Shown: positions 1-10,290 of the stretch, one piece after another
How the letters are laid out: each line of letters starts with the position of its first letter
Position numbering within the stretch: the first letter of the stretch is position 1
Assembly (NCBI RefSeq): GCF_014356525.2
Contig: NC_052507.1
Location: 35,215,013-35,279,012 of the forward strand
Source of the DNA: Nilaparvata lugens
Taxonomy: Eukaryota > Arthropoda > Insecta > Hemiptera > Delphacidae
Length of the DNA: 64,000 bases
Direction of reading: 5' to 3'
Notes under the pieces: generated by a model
Told to the model about the DNA's origin: nothing
The model's database searches: none
The model's input: only the letters and a program-made list of their open reading frames with translations
Translations under genes and position numbers: made by a program

Positions 1-163
1 TATATTATATTTTTTTTTATCGCTCTTATATATTTTTTGCCTCGATCTATTTTTGCATTATTTGTTTATATATGTATGAACGTTCATGGTGTGCAATTTA
101 TTTTTTATTCCTCAACACTATAGTATAAGTATCATATTTATATATATTTATTATTTATTGAAT
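1..163 (+). mobile_element. Truncated LTR fragment, same family as the 48-56 kb element
   Basis: The first ~163 bases match bases near 49478-49639 of the complete 5' LTR with scattered substitutions. Shared landmarks include 'tttttgcctcgat', 'ttcatggtgtgcaattta' and 'tatagtataagtatca'. The match stops after 'tttattgaat', about 160 bases short of the LTR end, so this is a clipped copy, and its left part lies outside the window. It shows that the LTR family is present more than once in this locus. Confidence 0.85.
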
Positions 164-334
164 AATATCTGAGTAAGAAGCAATAAGATTTTTACAACTT
201 TCTTGTTTTGTTCATCTAGTAACTCATCTCATTCATCTTTTTTACCCATATATTGTCAACATTTACACACGTTTTTAATGTAATCATGGCTTTGGAATGG
301 GCAACTCGATTAATGCCAGCCAACATAGTCAATA

Positions 335-527
335 GTAGGCCTATCCACACAGAAAACACTAAACATGTAGAGAACACATTATAAGACATTTTTATTGTAG
401 CTAACTATTGTATGTGATTGTAATTTATCTAATATTATCTGTAATAATTATTGATGTAGTAGTTTTAGTTTTTTTTTGGGAAAAACATTTATCTATTATT
501 TATTTATTTGATTATTGTCTTAGTTCT
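335..527 (+). repeat. Non-LTR retrotransposon 3'-end repeat, copy 1
   Basis: This is collinear with 62587-62750. Both carry 'ccacacagaaaa', 'ctaactattgtatgt', 'tttatctaatatt' and 'tgtagttttagtt', and both end in an A/T-rich 'atttatttattt' tail after a 'gggaaa' block. Same orientation, AATAAA-like motif and a simple-repeat tail are typical of LINE 3' ends in insects. No coding part is attached. Clade not determined. Confidence 0.55.
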
Positions 528-3180
528 TCAATTACTTGGTTATCTTATAATTTCTAATCCAAATGCCTCGGAGTTCCAGTGATGAGGGCAATTGAATCAA
601 AAGTAATTTCTCTCAATTCAAACAGTGGGAAAATCATCACCGTTGCAGTAACAACCACTTTTTGTTTCCAATCTCCAATCTATGCATACTTTAATTTTTA
701 CTACTTATTCAATTACCAATTTCTATAACTTCATCTATCAAAATGTTCAACGTACATATTATTTATAATCTTTTTTACGATTCGTTTTATGGCTCATACA
801 TCACTGTTGTCTCTATTACCATACACGAATATTCTGCCTTTCTAACTTGTGTCGTAGTTCCTAAAATGTTCCGCTCCTTCTCACTCCCACTCACTCTCTC
901 TCTCTCTCTCTTTCTCCTACTCTTCTTCATTCTCCATATAAACTTCTCTTGTAGTGGCGCAGATTCATCTGTTCCACTTTATTAGAGGGGAAGAGGGCAC
1001 AGCTCGTTGCAAATGGGTGATGGGGGGACAGCAGCAAAACGGAATGTGCAAGAACGAGATTGAAGAGAGAATAGAATGAGGTGAGAGACAAATGACTAGC
1101 GCCGCTTCGTAACCATGGTAACTGAGGGGTGGATGGAAGTGGGTGATGGTGAGGGATGGAGGGATATTTCCCTCAATGTGATCACCACTTCGCTCCCAAC
1201 TTGAGATTCATTCTCAACTTTCATCTCTTTTTGAATGGCAAACTTTGATGTTTCATATAAGAACGGTTTGCTGACAGTTTACAATGGAACTCCTATAGAA
1301 CAACGATCACGTGCCCAGCCATCGTCCTATCACCTTGCTCTAATCCTACGCTCAGCATCATTCTTCAACGTTTTCTTCTTCTTTCTTTTCCTACTCCTTC
1401 TCCCCTTCCACCTATACTAATCCTTCTCTTCTCTTCCTTCTTCCTCCTCTTTTTCATCTGTTCCTTTCCAACGCTTAACCCTCTGTCCTTGTCTCACTCT
1501 TCGTCAACCACTTCTTAACAAATTATTCATCCTTGATTTCCTCCATCGCATTCTTTCTCCACCTTTCTTCTTCACGGTTCCCCAACATTACTCCAAATTT
1601 TCCATCACCTACACCGATCGAGATCTTTCCTATTATTTTCTTTCAACTTATTCTTACTCTTACTTATTGAGAATTTATTACTTCAATTGTTCTTCATCTC
1701 AATTCTCATTTCAGCACTTTCTTACCCATAATCCTCTTCATAATCTTATTTTTTCCATGCTTCCCATTTTCATGATTCTTCTTTTTTCGCATTTCTGTCG
1801 ATTCATTTTCACAATCGTTCCGCTTTTTCCATTCCAATAATTTTCATTCAACTCCTAATGTTTTGTTCTACTACTCTTATCTCTCACTTTCAATATATTT
1901 AATTTTCTCCCTTGCTCTTGTTATTTTACTTCCTTTTTCTTTCTCCCCTGTTTATTAATTCTTGACTTCTACTTTTCACTCATCCATTTATTTTTAAAAT
2001 TATCCCTCATCCATTATTCCACCTCATGCGTTCTTCTCTCCTTCTCAATTACTTTAACCCCTTTTTTCCCCATTCTGTTACTTCCTCAAATTCATTTGTA
2101 TTTTCTTGTTCATATGTAATATAAATAATCCTATGTCTAACATTATCATGTCCTCCTCTTCTTCATCGTATCCTTTCAACTCTCTTCTTGAGCGTCCTTT
2201 TCTCCACTATTCCTTTGACCTTTCTTGAGTCTCTCTTTTCCAACTTCTTACGCTTCCAACTTCATTCTTCTTCTCCCCTTCCAATTTTTTCAACCCTTCA
2301 GCTCTCCGTTATCCTCCATCTCATTCACCCATCTAACCTCAGCTGCAAATCGATCACCCGGTTTATACCGGCTCTTAAATCGCCGTCGGGGTTGGATGGA
2401 TGGATACGATACACGGGATGATTCTTCCTCCTCCTCCTCTTCCTCCTTCTCATCCTCATCCTCATCCTTCTCCTCCTCTTCACCACCACCTTTTCCTTTT
2501 TCTCTCCTCCTCCTCATCCTCCTCCTTCATTCCTCTCCACATAAGCGAGTCACACTTGCCTCAGAAACAGGCAAACCGATCTGTGACTACTCATCCCACC
2601 CGTTTGAACAAATGCTGGCACACAGACCTTATCAGTTATTGGCATTTGCTGCCTGCCACAAATTGCTCACAGTATGATGTCTCCTCCCTCCTGTACTCCT
2701 CTCAATCCATTCCTCCTCTATTACAGCTTACAGTCTCTCCCAACAGCTTCACAACCAATATACATCCTCCATTCCGTTTGGTCGATCGCCTCTTCTCAAC
2801 TGCAATCATAGATTATTAGCATCTATGAGCTATTCTATACCAAATCCTGTGTGATTTCAACGTACATTTCCCTCTTGGTAATTAGAAAATTGCATACTAT
2901 ACTTGCATTCCGACGAAATCAAATCTGTATCAGAATGGATTGATTGCTGTTTTATATTCATCATTTCAGAAAGCAATTAGGCTATACTTTCCCTCAAGAT
3001 ATGAGTTTACAATCATCTCAATACGGAATACTACTACGCTCTACGCTTTTCTAATTTCAGAGCTATATTTTCTGTTATCACTTTCATGTTGGGTGATTCT
3101 CCATATTATGTTCTATGTTATGTACTGTATAAATTTTGTGTATCGTCCTAATCAACAATCTCGAAATTGCTAATATTAAA
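528..3180. other. Non-coding stretch, with a pyrimidine-rich block at 1330-2545
   Basis: I see no exon with recognisable protein similarity. Open frames here (for example 743-985 and 2188-2819) are low-complexity S/F/L-rich translations of C/T-rich DNA. A (TC)n run lies near 893-912. From about 1330 to 2545 the plus strand is strongly pyrimidine-biased, with CCT/CTT runs at 2424-2500. No LINE similarity is visible between 2820 and 3180. Confidence 0.6.
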
Positions 3181-3506
3181 TGTGCCAATAACTTTTTCCC
3201 CCTTGTCGATAGCGTCAATGAGAAAAGAAAAACAAAAATTTTTTGACAGAAAAGTTTTCAATGCTAAGAATAAGAATAGAGTAACTTGGAGGATCATAAA
3301 TGCTGAGGTAGGGAAACAAAATAAGGATATCTCAAATAAAAGTGTAATGAGTGATGGAATGCATATAACCGATCCTATTAAAGTAAGTAATGTATTTAAT
3401 GATTTTTTGTGACTGCAATTGATAACTTTGTGATACCGAATATTCCTGATAATTCTAGACCAATTCAAAATTTCAGTGTTTGAGTTAGGTAAAATTGTGA
3501 TGTCAT

Positions 3507-3998
3507 TTGAGAATAAATCTTGCTGGACCCGATGATATACCAATGACTATCGTTAAACAGATTTTGCCGGCAATAATTAGACCCTTAACACATATAATAA
3601 ATTCATCATTAATTCCAGGCCATTTTCCTAATAAATTGAAAACAGCTAAAGTTATACCAATATTTAAAAAAATTGATATCAAAAATCCTACGTGACACAG
3701 ACCAGTAGCTCTATTATCCGTTTTTTTTTCAAAAATATATGAACGTGTTGTATACATTCAGTTGATGAATTATTTAGTAACCAATAAAATACTAGACAAA
3801 GAACAGCATGGTTTCCGTCCAAAAAAATCGACCATTACTGCAGCAGTGGATTTGATAAACACTGTCATTGACGCTATCGACAAGGGGGAAAAAGGGATAG
3901 GCACATTTTTTGATTTGAGTCGAGCATTTGACAGAGTGCAGCACAATGTTCTGTTGAAAAAATTGGAAACTATGAAACCAACTTCTATTTCAAGGTAA
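3507..3998 (+). pseudogene. LINE reverse transcriptase, fingers and first palm motifs, broken
   Basis: Two frame blocks (3507-3695 and 3762-3998) cover RT motifs 0-A. The first has the 'AGPDDIP' entry and 'KTAKVIPIFKK'. An in-frame stop then interrupts where families read 'NYRPVALLS'. The second has 'EQHGFRPKKST' and the motif A region 'FFDLSRAFDRVQH', with the first catalytic Asp in 'DLSRAFD'. A stop at ~3997 ends this block before motif B. It is flanked on both sides by other pieces of the same element. Confidence 0.85.
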
Positions 3999-4139
3999 GG
4001 AGCAATCTTGGTTTTCGTCTTACTTGGGAGGCAGACAACAATTTGTTGAATTAGAGCATTCGAAAGAGACATATTTATTGGGCATCTTTATCGCTCTGAA
4101 CTGAGATTTTTAAAGTATGGGGTTCCTCAAGGCTCCATA

Positions 4140-5048
4140 TTGGGTCCATTACTATTCCTGTGCTACATCACAGGTATGCCTGGCGTGGTCCACGATCAAG
4201 CTTCAGTTTGCCTTTATGCGGATGATTCAAATATAATTTTTTCTGGAAAATCAGTTGAGGAGGTGGAGCTCTCATCCACTATATGCCCATCCGCGATTAA
4301 TAATTACCTGAATGGCTATAATCTTGTCCTGAATACAAGCAAATCTATGGTTGTTCCATTTTCGACAAGACAGAGTAGGAACCAGTCAGTTTGTCCAAAT
4401 GTAGCTATAAATGGGGAAATTTTAGAAACTAGAAATAGTACGAAATTCTTGGGCCTGCTATTGGATAGCAATCTCTCGTGAGATAGTCATGTATGCCATG
4501 TCATGAAAAAGATATCTCCTGGTCTTTATGCTCTGAGACAAATGTCCAACGTGTGTAGTATCCAAACACTAAAGTCAGTATACTATGCTGTAATACATGC
4601 GCATTCAGCATATGGCCTGTGCATATATGGCAGAACGAGTAAAAGAAATTTGGATAAAATTCTTAAACAACAGAAGCGGGCAATTAGAATAATGTTTAAC
4701 CTCAGAAGAAGCGACTCAGTAAGATTACTGTTCTCTCAACTTGGGATTTTAACAATTTATGGTCAATATGTATTCGATGTGATTATGTTTTTCAGGAAGC
4801 AGTCCAATGTATTAGAGTTAAGAAATCAGACTCACAACTATAATACCCGTTTTGGCCAAATTATTGAGAGAAATAGATTGGATCTTTTTGAGAAAAAAAC
4901 ACTTTTCAAAGGAAGACAATTTTTTATCAATTTACCAGGCAATTCAAAGTTAATTGAAGATATCAAAATATTTGGTAAGAATCTGAAGGAATATTTGGTG
5001 AGCTTTTCTCTGTATTCTTTGCAGGAGTTTGACAACAGCGATCATTGA
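4140..5048 (+). pseudogene. LINE reverse transcriptase, active-site box to C-terminus, broken
   Basis: The block starting at 4140 contains 'GPLLFLCYI' (motif B neighbourhood, where the usual PQGSILG lies just upstream in another register) and 'LYADDS', the YxDD-type catalytic box. It then has 'VLNTSKSMVVPFS' and 'STKFLGLLLDSNLS'. A stop at ~4479 separates it from 4503-5048, a 181-codon frame. That frame is the CR1/Jockey-type C-terminal region, with 'LKSVYYAVIHAHSAYGL' and a 'NTRFG' stretch typical of LINE C-termini. The element is not functional as written. Confidence 0.88.
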
Positions 5049-5170
5049 TTTATTTTGAATTTTATTCGTGCACCAACTATAGTAAGTTAAGACTTATAAG
5101 CAATTTCAAACTGATGCTATTCATATGTATTTGTACATTTCACATTAATATTTTTTTTAATTATTAAATT

Positions 5171-8100
5171 GCAAATATATATATCACAATTATTAATAAC
5201 TCTGACTGATCGTTAACATTCTATTAAAGCTTATCTTGAATGAGAATGGATGAGAAAGAATCTAGGATGTGGACAAAGGAGCAATACGCTAATCATTATC
5301 AATGTATTGAAATCAATGAGTTGATAATCACTCAACCTTTCTTTGAATTAGCCTAATAAATCTAAAACAATAATAAGTCATAATGATACTCTTTCTCTGA
5401 ACTCAATATCACATCATATTCAGTCTCAAAAGTAAAGCTGCGAACAATTTGTTCTTTCACAGCAAATAATAAACGTCGAAGACAAATAATTCTGAGAGTT
5501 CAATGTTTAATAATTAGGAGTTGATCATTCAGCCAAGCGCAGTCAAGTCAATTATGGGAAACTATTTTCGTCCGTGAATTGGCGAAAGGCGTTTCAATAG
5601 ATGGCGACAAAATAAAGGAGCAGCCAGCAACAACTGTCACTTGATGATGAGTCATCGTATCAGCCAACCAGCGCTACTTGAAAGTTTAGCATCCGCTTGT
5701 CTCAAATCACCAGCTGTCTCTTCATCTCCATCATAATTCTTCATCTCTTTCTTCCACCCTTTCTTCTCATTTGCATTCTACACACTACATGCTTCTTAAT
5801 CAATTTCAGACAGCATTCAAATTGTCATCGATTTAGTGAAGAGTCATGAAGCCACACTCCGCTTACAACCAACCACCAACCACAACATTAAACTAACAAA
5901 ATAACTGTTCACGAGATGTTGAAACAGCTAACTAATTTCAATAACATTTTTATGAATCAGGATTTGGGTAGAGCAAACAATTAATATTGAATGTGTGTTG
6001 ATTTCTTCAAAATCCCATTTATTCAGTTATTCATTTATTTAGCATATTGCAGAAAAAAAAACACTTTTTCAACAACAGATATCCCGTACATATGCATATG
6101 AATATACACATAAACTTCACCAGTACATGAAGGAATATGGAACGAGTGGAAACATCTTATTAAATCCTTGTTCCTATCACATAACCGAAATGAAAATCTA
6201 GATTGGAATGTTAATGTTAATACCGTAATTGCCAATTGAATTACCGCTAAGTAAATCAACTGATCTATAGTGTTGTTCTCATTTTCTGACGTCATAGATA
6301 AGATGTGAAAACGGCTATCTACAAGTTGTATTCTTGATAAAAAGTATATCCCTCAGCAGTAAAAGGCAATTTATGTCCAATAAGGCAATTTATGATTCAT
6401 AAGAGCTACTGATCCTAAGATTTAGCAGATTGAGAACCGATTGAAGCAATAATTCTATCTACCCAATGTCTTTTGAAATCCTTCAGAGACTCAAAATGTA
6501 CAGGAGGCATTCAAGATCCGCATTTCAATCACAATCCATGCTTCCTTGTGGCATTTTAAATAGCTGTCCAATTAATCACAGTCTTAAAATATAAGCCTTC
6601 TCCTCAATTGCTCCTCCATCAGGTGACATTCTCGGCTCATTGTGGAAACTTTCGCTCTCCCTCTGACATTGCTGTCATTATCTCTGATTAGCTGACGCCG
6701 GCGCAATCAATCGCGCAGCCAGAGAGCATGCGGTCAGTCTCTTAAATCTTTAAACGGTGCACGAAGGGCAATTATGTGCGTCTGCACATTCGGAAATTAC
6801 CCTGGCACAGTCACACGTCTCATCGATTCATCGTACAGGCTGTGCATATGAATATTGGTGAGGAAGAGAATGAAGGAGGGTGAATGGTTGGAGGAGTGGT
6901 GGAGGGGCGTGTGACAAGCGACAGTGACTAATGAGTAGGCGGCTTCGCTCTGTTTTAGCGGAGAGCAGTGGACGCTTTTTCCCCAACACATTAAACAGTC
7001 ACAGCTGTCAGCAAAAGGGCTCAAAGTCATGTCTAGAAGGTGCTTCGTCTATTTTCGTAGATGACAGTGAAAATTCTGGTTTGCAGTCGAACAAAGTGAC
7101 GAGACGCCAGTCGCCAATCACGACACCGTACCGGTTTCGTTTATTGTTCCAGCGGGGAGGTCTGACACAAACTTTGAAATTAAATTGTTCATTAGTCCAA
7201 GAAATATGTAATGAGATAGGCACTAGCGCTTGCGCGTGAGTAAATCGGTCGCTTTGTCAGCCATTTATGTCAGTCATCACCTTTATTGTCCATTGTTATC
7301 TACGAAAGTTGAAGACATTCGGCACGGATCGGTGTGTGTGACGGTAACGACGACGGTGAATATTTATTTTCAAATTACTAATTAGTGACAATTAGAGGTC
7401 GCCCTTGCGCGTGTGAGGACGTGTCCCGCCCTGCTTCAAACTCCATCTGTCAATCAATGTCCATTTCAAACTCAAGTCGACTTGACCACAGTAGATAAGA
7501 ATCAGAGAATGGTAAAAGGACAGACAAATAAATTGTGCGCGCCTGTTGGTTTTTCTCTAGGATGAAAAGATAGAATACTCCTTATTCCAAGAAAATATTC
7601 TGGATGGTTCCTGTGCCTTATGTTGGAAACTGTGTAATGGTATACTATATGTGTCTGTTACATGTAACTAAATTTCTAGGACGTAAATCATGGAAAGTCA
7701 TAATTTCTTTCAATTTTGCACATACTCTTTCATCATGAGAACGTCTTAAAATAGATTTGGAAGAATAGTTTTGACTCTTCACGATATTGCGGAATGAGAA
7801 ATCGCATTCCTGTATTGTGACATTCTTTTTATCTGATTCACTGATATATGCATTTTTTTGGTAAAGTACAGGTTCATTTACAATATTTTTGGAGATTTTT
7901 ATTGGATGGTCTCCACGTCGGCAGTGATAAGATTCATGAGTGAGTAGAGCTTACCCTAAAACCGAAGCATATCATTCCCAGTGATATCACGAATTCAATA
8001 AACTTGATGTGACTATCCAATATATTGCTGTTTCAAGAGCATTTCTTCAATTCCTCTATGATCTTTTTACATATCTCCTGTAACATAAGAAACAGAGAAT

Positions 8101-9650
8101 GGATGCTGTCTTAGCTGTGGGCTCTATTCTGTAAGAGATCCTGTGTACCTATAATGAAGAACAAACTATACAGTGGGTAATCAATAGAGTATATTTTATC
8201 TCTTTGTACTTCCGTTCCTAACAAAATGAATGATGAATAACAGGGATGTCGTGTACAGTATGCGCGAGACATAATAACAATGCAGGAACAAATAATAATA
8301 ATAATAGGAATCTGGAAAGCGAATTACAGTGTGAAAGAGTTGAGAAGAAAAGGGTGAAGAAAACGAAGAATAGCAATTTTGGGCCCGGCCAGTGGGTAAG
8401 TGGGTGTCCAGGTGAGGCACCCAATGCCAGACAATGCCGAGTGGGCGATTTCAATTCAATATTCCACTTTTATTCCAGTCGGTTGTCCGTATGTCGTCAG
8501 TCTTCAGCTTTGTGCGCTGCCAACATAGATTGAATTCTGGTTTGTTACAAAACGCTGCTTCCGGTCGTCCATGTTGGATTTGCTGTTCTTTCTCACTCGT
8601 TAAAAATGTTTAACTCACCGTGATGGAGATTAGAGAAAGTTAGGTGGGGTCAATCACTTATATCAAATTAACAGGACATCGAGACAATATCAAAGACGTT
8701 TATAAAACTATTCGATTTCATAAAAAGTAAGGTTCTTTTGAGCAATGGATAAAACGTATTCTTCACTGTTATTGAGATGGAACAAAAATGGGAATTCTAA
8801 TAACAAGAGGAAAAATATTTAAATTCTGATAATTCTCCATTCGAAATGTTGGCTTTCCACAGACTTCAAATAATATTATTATCAATATTCATTAATAGAA
8901 CTCAGTCATTCAGCAAAATACAGAGAACGTTCTATGATTCAAGTGAATTGTAAATGAATGTTATAATCTAGGAAATATATTGGACGTGAAACACTTTACT
9001 TTCTACAAAGGATCTTGAAATATCTCAATCTTGACAACCACTCTCTTTGTTCTATTGCTCTAATTGTATTCTTGTGCCCCACCTTTGTCAACTCTACACA
9101 TCCCTCACTTGTATAGAACGGACACTATCCCTTCTAAAGCTTCTTTAATATCCTGCTGACCAATCTCATTCTGGGCAATATGTGGTTCAAATGTATATTG
9201 GAACTACCTCTGGATTCTTGTCATCGTTGATTTTTGGAAACATTTCCTCGAGGCCCCTGGGCCACAAACATCCACACCAAACTTCACCCAACCCTATTCA
9301 TTTCCTGTGAGAAACACATTTATCCCACCATACCATCTCTTATCAACTTACACAACTGAACAGAATTGTTGAAATAGAAATCCTTGGTAGTATTTTCTAC
9401 TCATAGAAAAATTAAAACCAATCCTCTTTGCTCTGAGTAACTAACTAATCATGGAGAATTTACTGAGTTGCACACTTGAAGAAAAAATTTTCCTTTAAAA
9501 AATTCCATTCTTGATTTGAACAGAAGTAGAATATGGAGTAAAATATTACAAATTACGGTTCCATACTTTCCTTCGTCTATCCTTCAGCTATATCATATGA
9601 TTCGAGTATGATAGTCTTATGATTATATGTTTTGGTTTTATAATGATTAC
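5171..9650. other. Non-coding stretch, no gene recognised
   Basis: No frame here resembles a known protein. Islands of higher GC lie at about 6640-6760 and 7000-7450 and could be conserved regulatory DNA of the nearby homeobox gene, but nothing in the sequence proves it. An AC/GA-mixed segment at 8220-8530 is open in several frames without any recognisable domain. Confidence 0.5.
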
Positions 9651-9654
9651 ATAT

Positions 9655-10290
9655 CGGGGACCGAGCTTCGCTCTGGAGTACAAAAGCATAGAAAATTTAT
9701 TACGAAAGAAGAAATTATAATAATATTGATAGTTCATACAGGAATGTTCTATCTAATAACATTAAATTGAGATTAATTACCTTAAATTAGAGATTAAATG
9801 AGATTAAAAATTTCCCTCCCAAAGGCCCGGTTGCACAAAAGCTGTTTTTAATTTCAATCCTGATCAATTTCAGTGTATTTCAAAAAGATGGTTCTACTGG
9901 AATTAATCAGGATTAAGAATAACCCGGCTTTTTTGCAACCGGCACTAAGTACCTGATTCAATGATTACAAAAGTCCAACAGCTGAGTCATAATTTTGAAA
10001 GCATAGTCCCACACACATGAGCTCGCTCACTCACTTCCATCATCAACAGACGACTAAATAATTATTATCAGCTGTTTTTCCAAAGATGGATAATAATTAT
10101 GTTTTTAATGTCCTTCAGCGAGTTTTCCCATGGATGAAACCCAGTGCAATCGAATTTTTATATTATAAACCTACTATGTTCTGAATTTTGTGAGAATCGT
10201 TAGAGCCGTTTTCGAGATTCGGTGAAATACAAACATCAAACCTTCAAAAATCTAAACATATAAACAGAAATTGTTCGTTTAATAGTATAG
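9655..10290 (+). mobile_element. Dispersed unclassified element, copy 1
   Basis: The segment begins near 'ggggaccgagcttcgctc' and runs through 'gctcactcacttcc' (10027-10040) and 'acagacgacta'. It continues into the core 'atgtccttcagcgagtt' and 'gagaatcgttagagccg', and ends near 'gttcgtttaatagtatagg'. The same landmarks in the same order occur on the opposite strand at 41055-40360, and the core recurs at 27594-27771. This order-conserved similarity defines a repeat family. No coding frame is kept, so the class (DNA transposon or other) is unknown. It contains the small MITE at 9824-9944. Confidence 0.75.
9824..9944. mobile_element. Small foldback MITE inserted in the dispersed element
   Basis: About 120 bases with near-palindromic structure. 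The left end is 'ggcccggttgcacaaaagc' and the right end is 'ggcttttttgcaaccgg', which are reverse complements apart from a few changes. The complementarity continues inward ('aatcctgat' against 'atcaggatt'). It interrupts copy 1 of the dispersed element. The target duplication is not clear to me. No coding capacity. Confidence 0.75.

Larger units (their letters stand above)
3181..5170 (+). mobile_element. Decayed CR1/Jockey-like LINE (reverse transcriptase remnant)
   Basis: A non-LTR retrotransposon in several broken frames. In order I see: the linker between endonuclease and RT (from ~3215, ending near 3412); the RT start with 'AGPDDIPMTIVKQ' (3507-3695); 'QHGFRPKKSTITAAVDL' and 'FFDLSRAFDRVQHNVLLKK' (3762-3998); the 'LYADDS' active-site box (from ~4140); and the C-terminal domain with 'YAVIHAHSAYGLCIYG' (4503-5048). 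Frameshifts and stops separate every block, including one near 3500 and a stop at ~3693, so it is dead. 5049-5170 is an AT-rich 3' untranslated part. The 5' end (endonuclease) is missing. Assignment to the CR1/Jockey group rests on motif spacing and wording, not on a tree. Confidence 0.9.

Noticed and set aside
2188..2819. Overlapping Ser/Pro-rich frames
   Set aside because: Low-complexity C/T-rich DNA read in three frames; no start context or domain.
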